Part shown: piece after piece, positions 31,046-46,055 of the stretch | Numbering within the stretch: the stretch's first letter is position 1 | Layout: each line of letters starts with the position of its first letter | Assembly: GCA_004123355.1 (NCBI GenBank) | Contig: SCHM01000001.1 | Location: 558,001-622,000, forward strand | Direction of reading: 5' to 3' | Source of the DNA: Amphirosellinia nigrospora | Taxonomy: Eukaryota; Ascomycota; Sordariomycetes; Xylariales; Xylariaceae | DNA: 64,000 nt | Position numbers and translations under genes: made by a program | The notes under the pieces: model-generated | What the model saw: only the letters and a program-made list of their open reading frames with translations | Database searches by the model: none | Told to the model about the DNA's origin: nothing

Positions 31046-34000
31046 ATTGGCGGTTGTTTGAGTTCGTGGGGGAGGTGTAGGTGGAGAGTCGAGGTGAGCC
31101 CCGTCGTCGACGTTTATTAATAGGGTCGGCTGGTTATTGAATAGGGTGTTACGGTTTCGTGATAGGACGACCACGTGGTGAAGGGCGAGGTCAAAGGGCC
31201 ACCGGCGGTTACTCGTCTTTGTGATGGGGATTGGTTTGTTCGGGTGTCGCTTTAGTTGGTGACTAGAAGCGAGGTAACAGGAAGGGCAGAGAACAGTCAA
31301 CCCAGAACTATATCAAAGAAATAGGTGTCAGCAGGGCCGGTTCTTTTTGACGTGTTATTCAAAAAGGGCAAATGACACGATGACTAAATACCCTGGTAGG
31401 GCTGATGTGTACAGGAGTACACGTATGTAGGTGTGTTTGTATGCTGTCTTTACAATGTTGGTAGACACGCTATCAACTGCAGACGGCAATGGATTGTGAT
31501 CTACTGCATAGATACGGGAGTAGAATGTACCATCACAGTCCTCTGGGGATGGCGCATGGGATGGGATGCAAGGTCGCGAGATAATGAGCTATTGGGACTT
31601 AGGTAACTTACATGAAGGGTTTCGGTTTGTTGCAGGACCGAGACAGTGCAGGTGGTCTTGTTGGTACGATGCGGGCAGTATGGGGGGAAGAGAGGAAGGG
31701 AAGAAACAAGTCAATAGAGCGAGGAACGAACTTCAGTTAAGTAAGTGTGTTTAAAGAGACGGGGGAATAGACGGGAAAGCGGTTGTAATTGTTGGTTCGT
31801 TCTGGTGCTGCTAGTCTAGTAGGTTAGTCGTCAGGTCGTTCTGCGTATGTAGGTAACGAACGGGTCCGGCCTGGCCGGGTCAACTGACTCCGTGACTTAG
31901 ATACGGGCGGCAATGTGTGGAAGGATGAAGAACCTCTTGATACATGTAAGTAGCCAAGTACAGCATCCGGGGTTGGTTGAGTCAGTCGTGTTGAGGGAAT
32001 GAGAAGGAGCCAAGTACCTAAGCTGCTGTCATAAGACTACCTCCAGTATACGGTGGACTAGATACATGTAAGTCTATGTACGCTAGTATAGATAGATAGA
32101 TTGGTGATTGGGTGCTCCTGTTGCTAATTGCTAATGCTGGTCTATTCTACTGTAGGCCCCTCTAGATTAGCGCTGTCTACGGATGACAGGTGAGGCAAAA
32201 GTCGACAAGTCAACTTTGACCGTCTGACGATCTACGTCTTGGTATGCGCGGGCCAATGCAAGTACAACGAATGACCCGGGGCGGCGCAGGGACTCCAACG
32301 ATGTTCCTTGTCTCGATGGGGGTTGGCGTCTACCTGGGATGAGGATGTGTTATACATACTAAGTAGTATGGATATGTGTTGCGACTTGGGTCCAGGTTAG
32401 TTAGCTTAGCACCGACAATAAGTAGCAATTGGCCGAATGTGGGCAGGCGAACAAAAGGCTGGAGCCACGATGTTGAAGTTATTGCCGTTCCCCGAAGAAG
32501 AGATAGCGCAAGGGCGATGGCGCCGATGACGACGTTATGTCGCGAGGCTCCGAAAGCGGGAGGCGGATTACATACAGTAGTATGTGTTTTTCTTTAGGAT
32601 TTGGCCACAGCGGGACTTGCTAGAAAGGATTCTAGATGGAGATAGCACTTAGTACAAAATTACCTACCGCATGTACAAACATCTTGTTTGTCACTGCGTC
32701 TGCGCTCGCGCTCGCGCTCGTGCTCGTGTTCCCCAATGCAGAGCCTAATACCTATTTAGTACTATCTAGGTACTGTATGTACAGTTTAGATAAACGCCTA
32801 CATATGTGGAGACGATAAGCGCTGGTTCGCTGCAGCTTAGAGATGGAGATGGAGCAATACAAGAGTGCCAGGTGCAGTAGCGTATGCTCTACACGACATA
32901 CTACCTAGTAGGTATGTACAGCTAAGTCAAGGCAGAAACGGCTTCCGTCAGCCAATTCCCCCGTTGCGATTGGGAAAATAAATCAACACCCGCAGGGGTC
33001 CCATCGGCAATACGGAGCAAAGCAATGACCTCAATTGGAAGTGCAGGATCGGAGAATGATCCCAACCGACCATGCCGTCGTCGCGTACATAGTGTACGTG
33101 TACCAGTCAGTCAGTATATATAAAGTATTACATAGAAATGATGTGTTCGCATTTCTTTTGGGAGCGGCCTCTCCACATGCCCAGCCACTAAATTGTTCGC
33201 TTCCACATGACAAAGCACTTCGTAGTCAAAAAGGTAATACGGGAGTTATGCCTCGAAGAGTGGGTGAATTCAAACGAGAAACGGCAAGTACTGACTCTGG
33301 CCAAATATGAAGCGGTGTAGGTACATATAGTATGTGCAGCATCGTGCCTGCGGCTGTGGCCGCTTATAGTAGTCGGCCCAGCGGTCGATTATAACTGGGA
33401 AATCAGATCCTTGATGCAGACGTCAACTTAGCATAGTACTTTTATGGTTATTCGTGTCCTTGTAGAGGTGGCCCTCGCCGTTCCCCGAATCGCCGGACGT
33501 GTAGGCGGTGGTCGTGTGCATGAGTCCTGGCGCTTGTCCACTGCATTTACGGCCGGTCGGTGTCATTGATATACTCGAATGCCTCATGATAAGAAGGCTG
33601 CTAGTTTCCCTCACAGACGGCAGGGCTTGCTTAGTCGTGCATATTGTCTCACTATTGTCATAGAGCGGAATGACCTGCTCGCAGCGGATAGCTAGCTAGT
33701 CGGCTATTCCGCAGAGAAAGACGGCAGAGATGGCAAATGATAGTCGCCAAGGGTCTTGGGTAGCGAGGAATGGCTAGTGGTCCGGAATTTTCGAACCGAG
33801 CGAGTCGTTTGAATTTTCGCCGCCGGGAATCCGACCTGACCGAACCGGATCGGACCGGAAGATTTGGTCCCCTGGGTTTGCTAGATGCAAACATCTGCCC
33901 ACAACCAGCACATTTACCAGTTGAGGCTATTTCGTGGCACCATCTGACTTGCCGCGAATTCGTTGGTAACATGCATGTCCAAGTAAGATTTGAAGAATAT

Positions 34001-35053
34001 ATGTAAGCTGCTGGATCAAAAAAAAAAGTCAGATTGTGACAGTGACTACGAAAGGAGGAAAATTGGAGTCCGGGGCGTTGCCGTGTACAGGGTCCGCATC
34101 GTGGCTCGAATCACGATAGCAGCCGACATTCTAGCCCAGTGACGATCATCAGACGCGGCCGCTTCTGGCGCTCAGGTGCGTGCTCCCCCGATTAGGTACC
34201 TAGTGCATGACATGACTAGGTAGGGAGCGAAGCAATCAACAGGAACCTATCAATATAATCACAACAAGTTACGTGGTAACAATTAGTCTCAGGTCGTTGT
34301 GTCTAGTCTAGACAGGATCGTTATCCCAGATTGTATAACCGATCAAAGACGCCTCTCGACAGTGGTCGAGGCAGGCCGTATTGGCTACTTAACCTAACCT
34401 GTGTAGCAAGATGTGTGTCTGTATCTATGGTAAGCGCCTCAATCTCTGCACGATGTAACGTCAAGTCTAGGGAAGGCTGATCCGGTGAACAGCAGCCCAC
34501 TCAGATGATCAATCCATTATCAATAGATGTACAATATGCGGTACAGCCTAGGTGGTAGGTACAAGACTCATGTATTACAGCAGATAGATAGAAATAGGAT
34601 TATCTATTTCAGTTGTGGCACCAAGAGGAACGCTGGGTCCAGACCCAACGTCTTCAACTAGCTCTCTGCATGCAAGCGTAAGCAGGGTCTTCACCTCAGG
34701 TCCAGTCCCGCCAGCGCTTAATACCTTATGTAAGTACGTACTACAGTATACTACCTACTTGAGTAAGTTGAATGCAAGTATGCATGCCCCGAATTACCGT
34801 AAATGGCACTACAATGAAGTGGGAGTCGTCAGTAGGTAGCCTGGGATTTCGAATTGCCAATCCCTGGCTATCTTAGACTTCAAGTCATCATTTCCAGCCT
34901 CCCTCAGTGACGAATATAGCTCCAAAAAAACCTCGAGGCATCATTACGACACGCTAAGCCATCCATACCGGTTTTTGCATTTCTTCACATTCCTGCTACT
35001 AATACAAAAATTGGGAGTATTCAGTTCACTTTTTCTCTATTTTTCTTCTCGTT
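31046..35053. other. 4-kb gene-poor region
   Basis: The longest stretch without a recognisable gene. It lies between the 5' side of the AN1 gene and the 3' end of the formaldehyde dehydrogenase gene. Frames up to about 100 codons are present on both strands but lack motifs, start context or plausible splicing. Short TAGGTAC/AGGTACCT motifs and CTCGCG-type repeats (32703-32727) recur. It might hold the AN1-gene promoter, long UTRs, a non-coding RNA or a decayed locus; I cannot decide. Confidence 0.45.
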
Positions 35054-36468
<1,415 letters not shown>

Positions 36469-37922
36469 ATTGAATCGTGTATGGGGACAGGTGTAAAGTG
36501 TAAAGACGAGAGATTGTTATAATGGGTTACAAATAGGGACGGTGGGCGGGAGGGTTGAATTTATTCTGTCTCGTGTTGCGCAACGAGAGCTACAAGTCGG
36601 CCGTTTGTTAGGAAGGGAGGCACCAAGAGAACCCCGCCTGGATATTGGCATGCATCGAGCTGCGCGGTCGCGCGAAGGTGGGGGGGCCGGCAAATCACCC
36701 ACCACTCCCCAACTATCTTTGATGTCATCTTGACTACCTACTTAGCTTGAGTGGCTGTCATTGTCTCGCCTTGACGTTGCGACGCCGGCTCTTTTGGAGC
36801 TTAGAGGTTTGCTGCAGAGGTATCGTGGTATTTGTAGGAAACGATTATCCAACAATACCTGAGCTTCCCGACTACGTGCATATCACGATGATGCCTCGAG
36901 CATACTTGAGGAACTGTGAAGCCTCGTTCGACTTTTGACGGTGGGTTCCCACGTTAGACATCGGACACTAGTGTTATTGCGTTAGTTATACGCGACGATG
37001 GAAACTAATGGAGATTTCACGGGTAGATAGATGGAGGAATCTCGGGATCTTCTTACGGGCCAGCCGGTAATGAATGCCATGACAATATCAGTAATCGGTG
37101 CGACTCGAAGTATTGGCCTTGGCTGAAAAGCTGTTGCGTTAAGGCTTTGGAATATGGCGCTTTGCAAAGGTGCTTTGTCACATGGACGGCATAGACGGCG
37201 TTTTATGCCGACGTTGATGATAGGTATTTGAGGCTAATTGCCGTGACCAATGGAAGCGCTACTGGATTGGGGCCTAAGTAGTTGCTGGTAAGGTATTCAG
37301 TCGGTTGGCTGTCCAATTATAAGGGGGTGAGAGCTCTAGATTGTGCATCATGACAGAGATAAAAACATGAAGATGATAGAGAAGGTAGCGGTTTAACTTA
37401 TAGGCACACCACAAGTCATTCAAGGTATAAGTTGTAGGCTATGCAGCTCTTACAAAAAGGGGACCTTGAGGGCTTCTGATGGATGTATTGCTTGACTTAC
37501 ATGTGAATTCATCATTCACTGTTTATATTCCTATGTAGGTAGTAAGTACCTACACAGGCATTTACCCGCACCTAGTCCTCTGTAGGTACACTGTATCTCT
37601 ATGACTTACTTGGCTCGTGCGTATTGCAGCTTCTAAGAGTGGGTCTGACCCGACCGCGTCTCTGGGGTAGCTTCATGATGGCCCGCGTGAATTTTGGAGC
37701 CATTGAAACAAACTCACAGAGACCTACCTGGAGCATAACAACGAGCAAAACATCGCACCTGCACTCTACACATCCGTGAGACTTGCGCTTGTGCCGTTAC
37801 ATTTTGTACCGTATGGGATTTAGGTCTTAGGACTTGGGTCTACCTTGTAGCGCCCTCTGATCGCACGTTCCAGTCGCACAAATCAGCTTCGCGCTCTCGA
37901 GGCGCACTTGTACAACATCATC
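36469..37922. promoter_or_regulatory. Divergent intergenic region SFA1/NUP85
   Basis: A 1.45-kb head-to-head gap containing both promoters. No coding sequence is recognised; TAGGTA-type motifs occur near 37540-37590. Confidence 0.45.
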
Positions 37923-40900
37923 ATGTCTTTCAGCTGGTCTGAGCTGGGCTCCTCCTCACCCGCCACCCCCGACAGGAGCGCCAGAAAGCCTTCGAATGCT
38001 TTTGGTTTCAGTGCAGACCATCCATCGACCACCCCGCCGGACCACCTCCCTCATCCGCCGCGTCCACCGCTACATTCACACAGGCGGCGATCCCTCGCCA
38101 TCCATTTTACAGGGTTCGATGGGTTACTCGGGCAACAAGCCAAAACCCCCAATTTCGGGAAACCTAGTATGAGGACCTCCAAGTCCAGCTCCAAGGGTAG
38201 CAATGTTCCGCTTGGCAGATCCATACGGGGTTCTGTTAGACAACCATCCAGTCTGAGTAGGGAATATCATGGCGAAGACAACCAAGACGAGGATAACGAC
38301 GAGAAAGAAGAACCATATGACCTTCCCCCAAATCGTCCAGGAACCTTTACGATGAGCTTTGACGATACAACCGAAGGCGAGGACACGGAGGGCGACACGA
38401 TCGGTGCCCAAGACGACGAGGATAACGAGGATGATGGCGACAGCGATAGCAATGTCGATGATGATGATGATTATGACGACGATGAGCGAGGATCGGATAT
38501 CGAAGCCATGATGGAGGATGAGGTTGACATTGACGTTGAACAGGACATACAGAGAGAGATCGCAGAGACACACTCCTTTCAGGACCCTTTTGAAGCCGTC
38601 TATGAGGAGGATCTCATGATGCTTGCAACACCAGCGGCCGATGCACGTATCCAGAGAGAGGCTGACGACATATACCGCGCTTCGGCTATGCGCTCCACCA
38701 TGACTCGGCAGAAGGAACTCAAATATGCGGTCCTTGCGAAAGACCTGTATAGTCATATGGGCTTTGCAGCCACCACCGAACCCGACAATGTTCTTCTCCA
38801 GACTGAGGACATTGTGAACAGACTCTATGACGAAGGTGTGGGCACCGAAGATGATGAGGAGAAGCTCGACAGCACCTTGTCACAAGCATGCGTCAAACTC
38901 GTTAATGATGTCTGGACACCGCATGTGGAAAGCCTGCCTAGATCCCGCGATGAGCACTCAGCCAAGGTTGGGCCAGTGGCCAACCCCAGCTTTTGAGAAG
39001 GCTATGTATCTAGCCAACCTCATCTTTCGCATTCATCACACACCACCAATCCGAACCGAATTTGGGGCGTCGAAGGTCCCGCTTCTCCCTGAAGTTCTAT
39101 TCAGATGGCAGGAAGACGAGCACAACTTGGATATCAACCAAATTGACCTTATTCTACGACATCGGCCGTCCCGGCCGCTCATGGCTTATTCTGGCAGGCA
39201 GTCTTTAATACCCTTGTCCGTGGTAATGTCAATGGGACCGTTAGGTTATTGAGAAATGCTGCTTGGGAATCTGTCAAGAAGACACCTCGAAATGAGGCAG
39301 CATATATTGGCCAGGCTCTAGCAAATATAAAGCGTGCTGTCGAGGACCTTTGTCAAATCATGGAGATCTGTCCATCAGTCAGCAACGGCAGTTGGGACAT
39401 TGGAAACAGTGATTGGACCTTATTTCGTTTGAAAGCCAAGGCAGCCCAGGAGGCTCTTACTAGTTTTGCAGAAGGCAAAGACCGATCCAATTTCACTTCA
39501 AACCGATTCACCGACTCTCAAATCTCTAATTCATCCGGAGGCAAACCGTCCCTAACTGGACTTGCACGAAAGGCCGAAAGCCAAATTCCTTGGGATGTCT
39601 ATGAGAATTTACAATCTCTCTATGCTATCCTCACAGGCGATCCTGAAGCTATTCTGGCAGCTGCACAGGATTGGTGTGAGGCGACCATCGGTCTTTTCGG
39701 TTGGTGGGATGATGGTCACAACAAACGTAACCGAGGGCTATCACACTCCAGGTTAGCTCACTCGGTTTATTCTGTCGCAACCGATGAGGACTTTTTCGGC
39801 CGTCTTGCTTTGGCTCTACATACTGCGACAGAGTCAGACTTCCATTTTAATTCGGCAGATGCTGTCGAAGTGTTGCGTCTGCTTTCGAGGGTAATGTCGA
39901 GGGTGTGATCGGATTTCTTCGTCTGTGGTCACTTCCCATCGCAACATCAGTAGCTGAGATCGCTTCCCTTGGACGGTGGCTACCGCCTCCCGAGCCCCAG
40001 AATCTCATTAGCATGAGCGAGTTCGACATGGAAGAGTTAGAAGTATTGGGTATGAAACAGAGTGCGGGTCCAGACGATAAGGACGGTATCAAAGACTCTA
40101 CTCTTATTCATTATGCCCGCGGCTTAAGAGACCGTAAACACGTGACTGGCTTGACGCATCGTGGCAAAGTCTCTCGAGATGGTTGGGAGATGGCCGTCCA
40201 AGTTGTAGGGCGGATGGACTCCCATGAACGCTCCGAACAAATGGTCCAAGAGCTTCTGCAGAATGTCCTTAGTACAGTCGATGAGAATTCCCGTGTCACA
40301 GTAGACAAAATGTGGAGGTTGTTAAACGATCTTGGTATGATCAATTTTGCCGAGGACACAGCAGAGGTACGTCGTCGCACCCCCACAGTTTACGAACGTT
40401 ATTAACAAGTAACAGACCTTTGGTGACATATTAGCCAAGGACACTTTCCGCTTCGGCGAGGCACTTTGGTATTATGCCTTAGCCCACCCCCCGGTAAAGT
40501 TCGAGATGTTCTCAATACGTTGATGTCAATCTCTCTCGTTGAATCTACCGTGTACCCTCCGAATGGCGAACTCGATGACACTCTACAAGGGCTACTAAAA
40601 GAACGAACAGCGACGCTCGAAGCTTTCGCTAAACAAGACCTCGAAGCTGCAGAGCTCCTTGCTAAAATGCTTAGCGGATACGCAACACTTAGGCAATTTT
40701 ATGAATGTCGTGATGGAGGTAGTAGACCCCGTCAGAAGTCGTTACTTCGCCGCGAGCGTGCCGCAGCCGCTTTGTCAGCCGTGATTGCTAGTGCCGACGA
40801 CAACATTCGAGGAGGCTTATACGATGACACTCGTGATGCCGTGGTCAGCGAGGACTTCTTGCTGGCATTACTCGGCGAATTTTCTATTTTCGTCGGTCAG

Positions 40901-41304
40901 TCGCCCCCGGTGATCACTCTTGAACAGATTGATACCCTGCTTAAGGCCATCGAAGACATCCAGACCGTCGGGAGTAGGGTTTACGATGTAGCAGACGAGT
41001 TCTTCAAGCTAGTCTTGGCATCAGGACACGGGAAAGGTTCCACCCGGCTAGCCTCCTAGGCCAGTCGACCCCGTCATTGGGCGGCAGTTTCGTCATGACA
41101 GGGAGTTCCATGATTGCTTCTCAACTGCATAAATCCGTATTAAAAAGCGGCATGGTTAAAGCAGACATCAAAAGAACTTGGGATTGGAGAAGCACGGTGT
41201 ACTCTACCACCAGTTCTAAGGATGTGCTTAAACAGCTAAGATTAGGTCTCACCAGGGACCTAGCTAACCTTTGGCTTGAGCAGGCTGATAACGTCATTAT
41301 GTAA
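37923..41304 (+). CDS. NUP85: Nuclear pore subunit NUP85, several frame breaks
   Basis: Nup85 is a scaffold nucleoporin of the Y-complex (Nup84 complex). Start ATG 37923 (MSFSWSELGSSSPATPDRS). Residues about 120-210 are a long Asp/Glu tract, then a large alpha-helical domain. Recognised blocks include FEKAMYLANLIFRIHH, GLFWQAVFNTLVRGNVNGTV, IPWDVYENLQSLYAILTGDP, FRFGEALWYYALAH and the C-terminal SFVMTGSSMIASQLHKS. The single intron is 40367-40415 (49 nt). Frame changes occur at about 38985, 39170, 39890, 40492 and 41042. All but the first fit one missing base; the first fits one extra T or two losses. The open frames taken separately would look like five unrelated small genes. Identity is from memory of fungal Nup85. 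Confidence 0.83.
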
Positions 41305-42186
41305 ACTATAATAGCTATCAGGGGGGATTGAAAAAGTTCCGGCGGAGATCATCATGGCGTTAGTGGCGGGAAGCATGCACTCGCCGTGTTATAATACTAG
41401 AATAATTGGTATTTGAGCACCGATATACTCGTAGCAATTACTAGATGAAAAGACCCTTTCGCATGCTCTTCTTCACCGTATACGGTCCCCCGCCGTGAAC
41501 TGCCCTATCTCTACCAGATGACACCTGATACCTCACATATATTGTACAAATAGATACCTGGGCGTCCGTTTTCGTGTTGGATTTCCGTCACCTGCACACT
41601 CTACATATTCAAACTTGTCTATAAGTAGGGGAAATTTTTTTATGCTACGTCAGATTACTATTCAAGCATCTGTTCAGGTACTGCTATGTATAGAGCCTTG
41701 GTATTATGGATGAGATTTTACATCCCTCATAGAATCATGATTAATGAGGCGTAAACATGTTGATACGTAGTTGAGAGCTCTTCATATGAAATCATATCCG
41801 TATCGCAATTTTCAAGCACCTCAATTGTTAAGAAACTGCACTCTATTTCCTAGGGATCATCTACTGAATCGTTCTCGTGATTGCCTAATGAGCTGAAGAT
41901 ATGAACGTAACCCGCCCCGACAACTATACCCATGTTTTTGGGATGCAAAATAGTTCGAGGGACTCTTCCTTATTAGTTTCCTTTTAGACGTCTTTGCAAC
42001 CCCCATTTTCCGCCGAACAATTGGCAGTGCTGACCTTTTCCACAGGTTCACCTATGATTATATTTTTATCACTACCAATCATTTTGCTGCGCAAAATCTT
42101 TTTTAATTCACCACCAGCTTTATGAAGGGGCGTTATATTCCCATTTTATGTTACGAAGCCTATCCGCTCAACTCGCTAGCGTACAC
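41305..42186. other. Convergent 3' region, AT-rich
   Basis: A gap of 0.88 kb between the NUP85 stop and the stop of the small minus-strand gene. No coding sequence recognised. Confidence 0.45.
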
Positions 42187-42523
42187 TCATGACTGTCGAG
42201 CACTACCACTAGGGTTCCGCGGCCCATCAACAGCCCGTTCCACGTGTCCCGCGATGCCGTCCTTGCTGGCGTCGAACTGTGACCGATCATGCCCTCCTTA
42301 CTCAGCGGACCGCCGATCTTCTCGCCGATTTTACCGACGGCGCCTTCGGGGTTAAAGGGCTTGCCGATGCCCCTCGGAGGAAATTATTGATGGTTTCTAG
42401 AAGCATGTTGATTAACGTTTGTTCAAACGTAAAGGTGGGAATGATTCGATTACCTCTTGTGGGATCGGGTTCGTGGACTTATTCGCGCCATTTTGTCGCG
42501 ATGGAAGTGGTTTTATCCGTCAT
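42187..42523 (-). CDS. Small glycine-rich hypothetical protein, frame breaks
   Basis: I cannot name the family. Two exons, 42454-42523 and 42187-42396 (GTAATC...TTCTAG), give about 93 residues when frame breaks are bridged. The start reads MTDKTTSIA. The body is repetitive, IGKPFNPEGAVGKIGEKIGG then PLSKEGMIGHQFDASKDGIA, resembling small fungal proteins built of Gly-rich PF(N/S)xEGxIG units. The C-terminus is polar. Breaks occur in exon 1 (an A run, one extra A or two losses), at about 42373-42378 and near 42275; the last two fit one missing base each. Codon pattern and repeat periodicity support coding, but the evidence is modest. Confidence 0.45.
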
Positions 42524-44971
42524 CGTGAATTATCCAGAGATTTGGATTTTGTTTGGGAATGGAATAGTTAGTGCAGCAGTAGGTCTGCGAATGTAAATGT
42601 TTATAGGATGGTGTAGGAAAGTAAATGAAGTTTGTTTAAATATTATACATTGGATGTAATCGCATCATGGTCGCTGCGTAAGCTGGGTACATACGGTGAT
42701 GTCATGATCTTGAGGTCCATAGCAGCCCGCCACCAGTAGCTTCCCTTAGACGATGACACGGCCATCCGATTCAATTTGTTGCACAAGCAATTCTTCTTTT
42801 TGATATATAGCTCTTCAAATGTTCGGGTCATCGATATTTATTTATGGAGCAGTAGATAGATTGGTATGACAACACCACGACGCCGAGACAAACACATCTC
42901 GGGCCCCTCTATACCCCGCTATAGAAATGAAATTATTATATTGTTACAACGGAATTATAACGTCGGCTTCGTTTTTACTTACTTTGATACGTTAGTTTAA
43001 CTGTAAGTTAGCTTATACTTATCATGTTTGAGGTACACATTAGACAGGGAGCCTCTTTGTCTACAGGTGTGTTAGTTGTGTGCCTTGTGACAAACAGATA
43101 AATTTTATATTGAATTGATTTCTCATAAGCACCCTGTGTTATTACTCTAGTTGAACTACGAGGTGCCGAACATAGAATTGTTAGATGTTTGGGCCATAAT
43201 TATAGTCAGCCTCAACTTCTAAGAGGTTCTTGGTAACATCTCGGCTTGCTTCGCCATAATAGTGTAGATTAAGAAGCGCGATTATGTTTCAATTTATACC
43301 CACTTGAGTGAAATCTTTGGTGCCTGATCCCGCAATAGTTGAAACGCAATATCTAGTTTATATTTCCAGATTGGGTAGTTAGGAAACAGCACAATTCAAG
43401 GTTACGGCAAACGCCCGCCTCAGCCTTCAAGTTTATAACGCAACTCAAGGGGTGAGCAAGGAGTTTACATTTCCGGTTCTATCTTTCTCTATACGGTCGG
43501 GGACAGCCTTGATAGATCCTTTAGCGAGCTATGTAATAAGGGCTCCGACTGAAAACAGGGGCTTTTCTTATGCAGCGCGAACTGTGACACTAGGAAGCTA
43601 CCCTTAAAGGCCGGTCCGGTTCTTCTAAAACCCTTTCCTAGATCTCGGAGTAACTTTTGACCTCATGTAATTACTGTCATAATAACCCGGCTAGAACACT
43701 CTCATCTGATTGTCCCGCATATGTGTTTGCAGCTTCTGAAAGTCACGATCTTGATCATAGGTTTTCTTAAGACCCACCTTAGCTCGTCTTGGCTCGAAGC
43801 ATCACTATATTTGCTAGACATTGGTATCCTTTCAGTCTTCATATCATCTTTTACAATCGTTTCGTAGGCTAAAACATTTGCAGCTGTGAGGTCAAAGATA
43901 ATGTCTTACACGGCAGAAACATGCAGTGTTCAACAAGAAATGTCGCGAGTGCAGCCAAACCAATAGCAGTCTCACATTTAAGCGAAATGTTAGTATAGAG
44001 ATCGTAACGTGCAAAATTAATTGCTACTAGGGAGCAGCTAAGACTATGTTTTGGCATGGCTCTTACATGCTCGACTGACTGTTTAAATTCACCCCGTTTG
44101 CTGCTGGTTAATATAACCAACTTAGCAATGACACTTTGAAAAGCATGAAATCCTTATGAATCATATCTAGCGGTATATTAGTTTGGCGTATATAAAAAAA
44201 CATTAAGTGTCAAAATAGACATGTTGGCGTCTTAAGGTATACAACAAAGAGGTTTCCGTACGTAGCTAGACTAGGTTCTATTAAATTGGCATCATTGTTC
44301 GATAAAATTATATAAAACTTTCTCTCTCTAAAACCATTGGTTTTCCAAAATAAACTATAGGTATAAGGCAGATGAATTCATTCTTTTCTATCCAGTTATG
44401 ACCAATTTTCTTTCCTTCCTTAGGAATTTGTATAGCTTGATGCTAATACAACTATGAATTTGATGCGAAATAGCTGTGACTCCTTGGTTTCACCGTGCTC
44501 ACACTATTATCTTTCATTATTGGCTTAGCTTACCACACATAGTCTGGCTATTTGCCTCCTGAATGTTGTAGGCAGATTTATTTTAGGCAGCCTAGACATA
44601 TTGTGTCTTGTCTCCTTTGTTGAAAGTTTAAGAATTAGACATGATTAACTTCCCTTCTACGCAGAACTGAATGTAGGTCTTGGGCGGTAACCCACATGTT
44701 CGTCTACGTAATCGTCGCAGTATGTCTTAGTAGGCAAACGTTATTGCTCATCAAGGTGGTACACCTTATTCCTGCGTGGCTTATGTTTGGCAAAGTTTAA
44801 ATTATATAACTATGACCCCGTCTCTGTCTAATGCCGCCACAGTCCCCGCACACTCGTCTCTTCGATATCAAATACCTCACGGTTACCGTTGAAGGGTCTG
44901 CCTGATTCGTTAATTTGTCGTTGACGCAACATACATCTACCCCGTCATAACGCGCATCTGAAGGTAAAAAG
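42524..44971. other. 2.4-kb AT-rich gene-poor region
   Basis: Strongly AT-rich, with many stops in all frames and no motif-bearing reading frame. It could be a relic of a transposon degraded by repeat-induced point mutation, or simply the promoter region of the orphan gene. I see no terminal repeats. Confidence 0.45.
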
Positions 44972-46055
44972 ATGGCACGCATTTCTCAGCTGTCTTCTAA
45001 TTCTTCTGCCGCTATTGAGGCTGGGCGACGGTTCCAACTTCCACCGGGAACAGAGAAGAGAACGCAAGGCTCGACGCTTTTCAGCACCACGGCAAAAGAA
45101 TTGGTCTCAAGCATACCCTTCCGATGGCGGGCGGATCAAGTCAAGATTTTTGAAGACTGGGTCCTTTATAAAGGGCCAAACGGTGAGTAATTCTATGTTC
45201 GGACCTATTTTCTTCTTAATCAGGAGGCTTTTAGAGCGCAAGTTCTTCCTTGTAGGCCAAGACGGTGCGCAAAAGCTTCTAAACCCCGTACGAATCACGC
45301 TGGAGATGGCAATAACTAAACATAAGTGTTTTAGTCATGTCGGCCGATCTCCTGCCGCTGCTGAGAGCGTTGGATCTTGATGGATACGAAGACGTCAAGA
45401 ACTATCGCGGGGAATGCGTTCATGACCTGATCATTGTGAAAGTGCGTAGAAAGCTCACGCGCACCAAGAATACGGAAATGGCGACGGAGGTCGACAGCAC
45501 TTATGATGCATCACGATCGAAGAGCACACAGCTTGAAGATACATCAAGTGTAGTGTCGTCGCCACGTTCCAGCGCCTATGGAAAGATAAGTCAGCCGGCG
45601 TATACTCAAAGCACCACCTCGCCTATTAAGCACGAGCAAGAGGATGACTCTGAGTTTCTCAACCAGACCCATGTGGCGCCTGGGGGCTATCGTTACAAAA
45701 TCAAACCGAATTCCGATGCAGCTCCCACTTCGGTACAAACACCTCGGCTATCGAGCTATCAGGAGTCCTTGCTTTCGAGAGCGTCGGAAAAGGAGAATGC
45801 TACTACCACGCCTCGTTCCTCTCCTTCATCCGGTATATTTTGCGCTCGCGGGCCTTTGATAATAGAAACACGCGAGACAAAGAACAACTCCAGGCTGGCA
45901 TGGATAAGCTGAAGGCTGCGATGAAAGAGCTTTCTTTCTTAGTTTACCAGCTGCCGGCTGATAAGCCAACTTCTATTTTGGATACTGCAACTCATGACAC
46001 TGAGCTCGAGATTGACTATCTGGGGGAATTGGTAAAAGAGTATGTTCGCGATTGA
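44972..46055 (+). CDS. Orphan protein, three exons, one or two frame breaks
   Basis: I do not recognise it. Proposed exons: 44972-45182 (MARISQLSSNSSAAIEAGRR to ...YKGPNG), 45256-45287 (32 nt, QDGAQKLLNP) and 45335-46055. The third exon begins MSADLLPLLRALDLDGYEDV, followed by a Ser/Thr/Gln-rich middle and a helical, charged C-terminus KDKLKAAMKELSFLVYQL-like ending ELVKEYVRD. A frame change at about 45836 fits one lost base. The junction into exon 3 is also one base out of phase, so a second break or another acceptor is needed. It sits between two gene-poor AT-rich stretches, a setting typical of young or mobile-element-associated fungal genes. No transposase, integrase or nuclease motif is visible. 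Confidence 0.5.

Noticed and set aside
33658-34006. Overlapping 78- and 104-codon frames in the gene-poor region
   Set aside because: Opposite-strand shadows of each other with no motif, splice pattern or start context.
38124-38756. 210-codon minus-strand frame rich in Ile/Val
   Set aside because: It is the antisense shadow of the Asp/Glu tract of NUP85.
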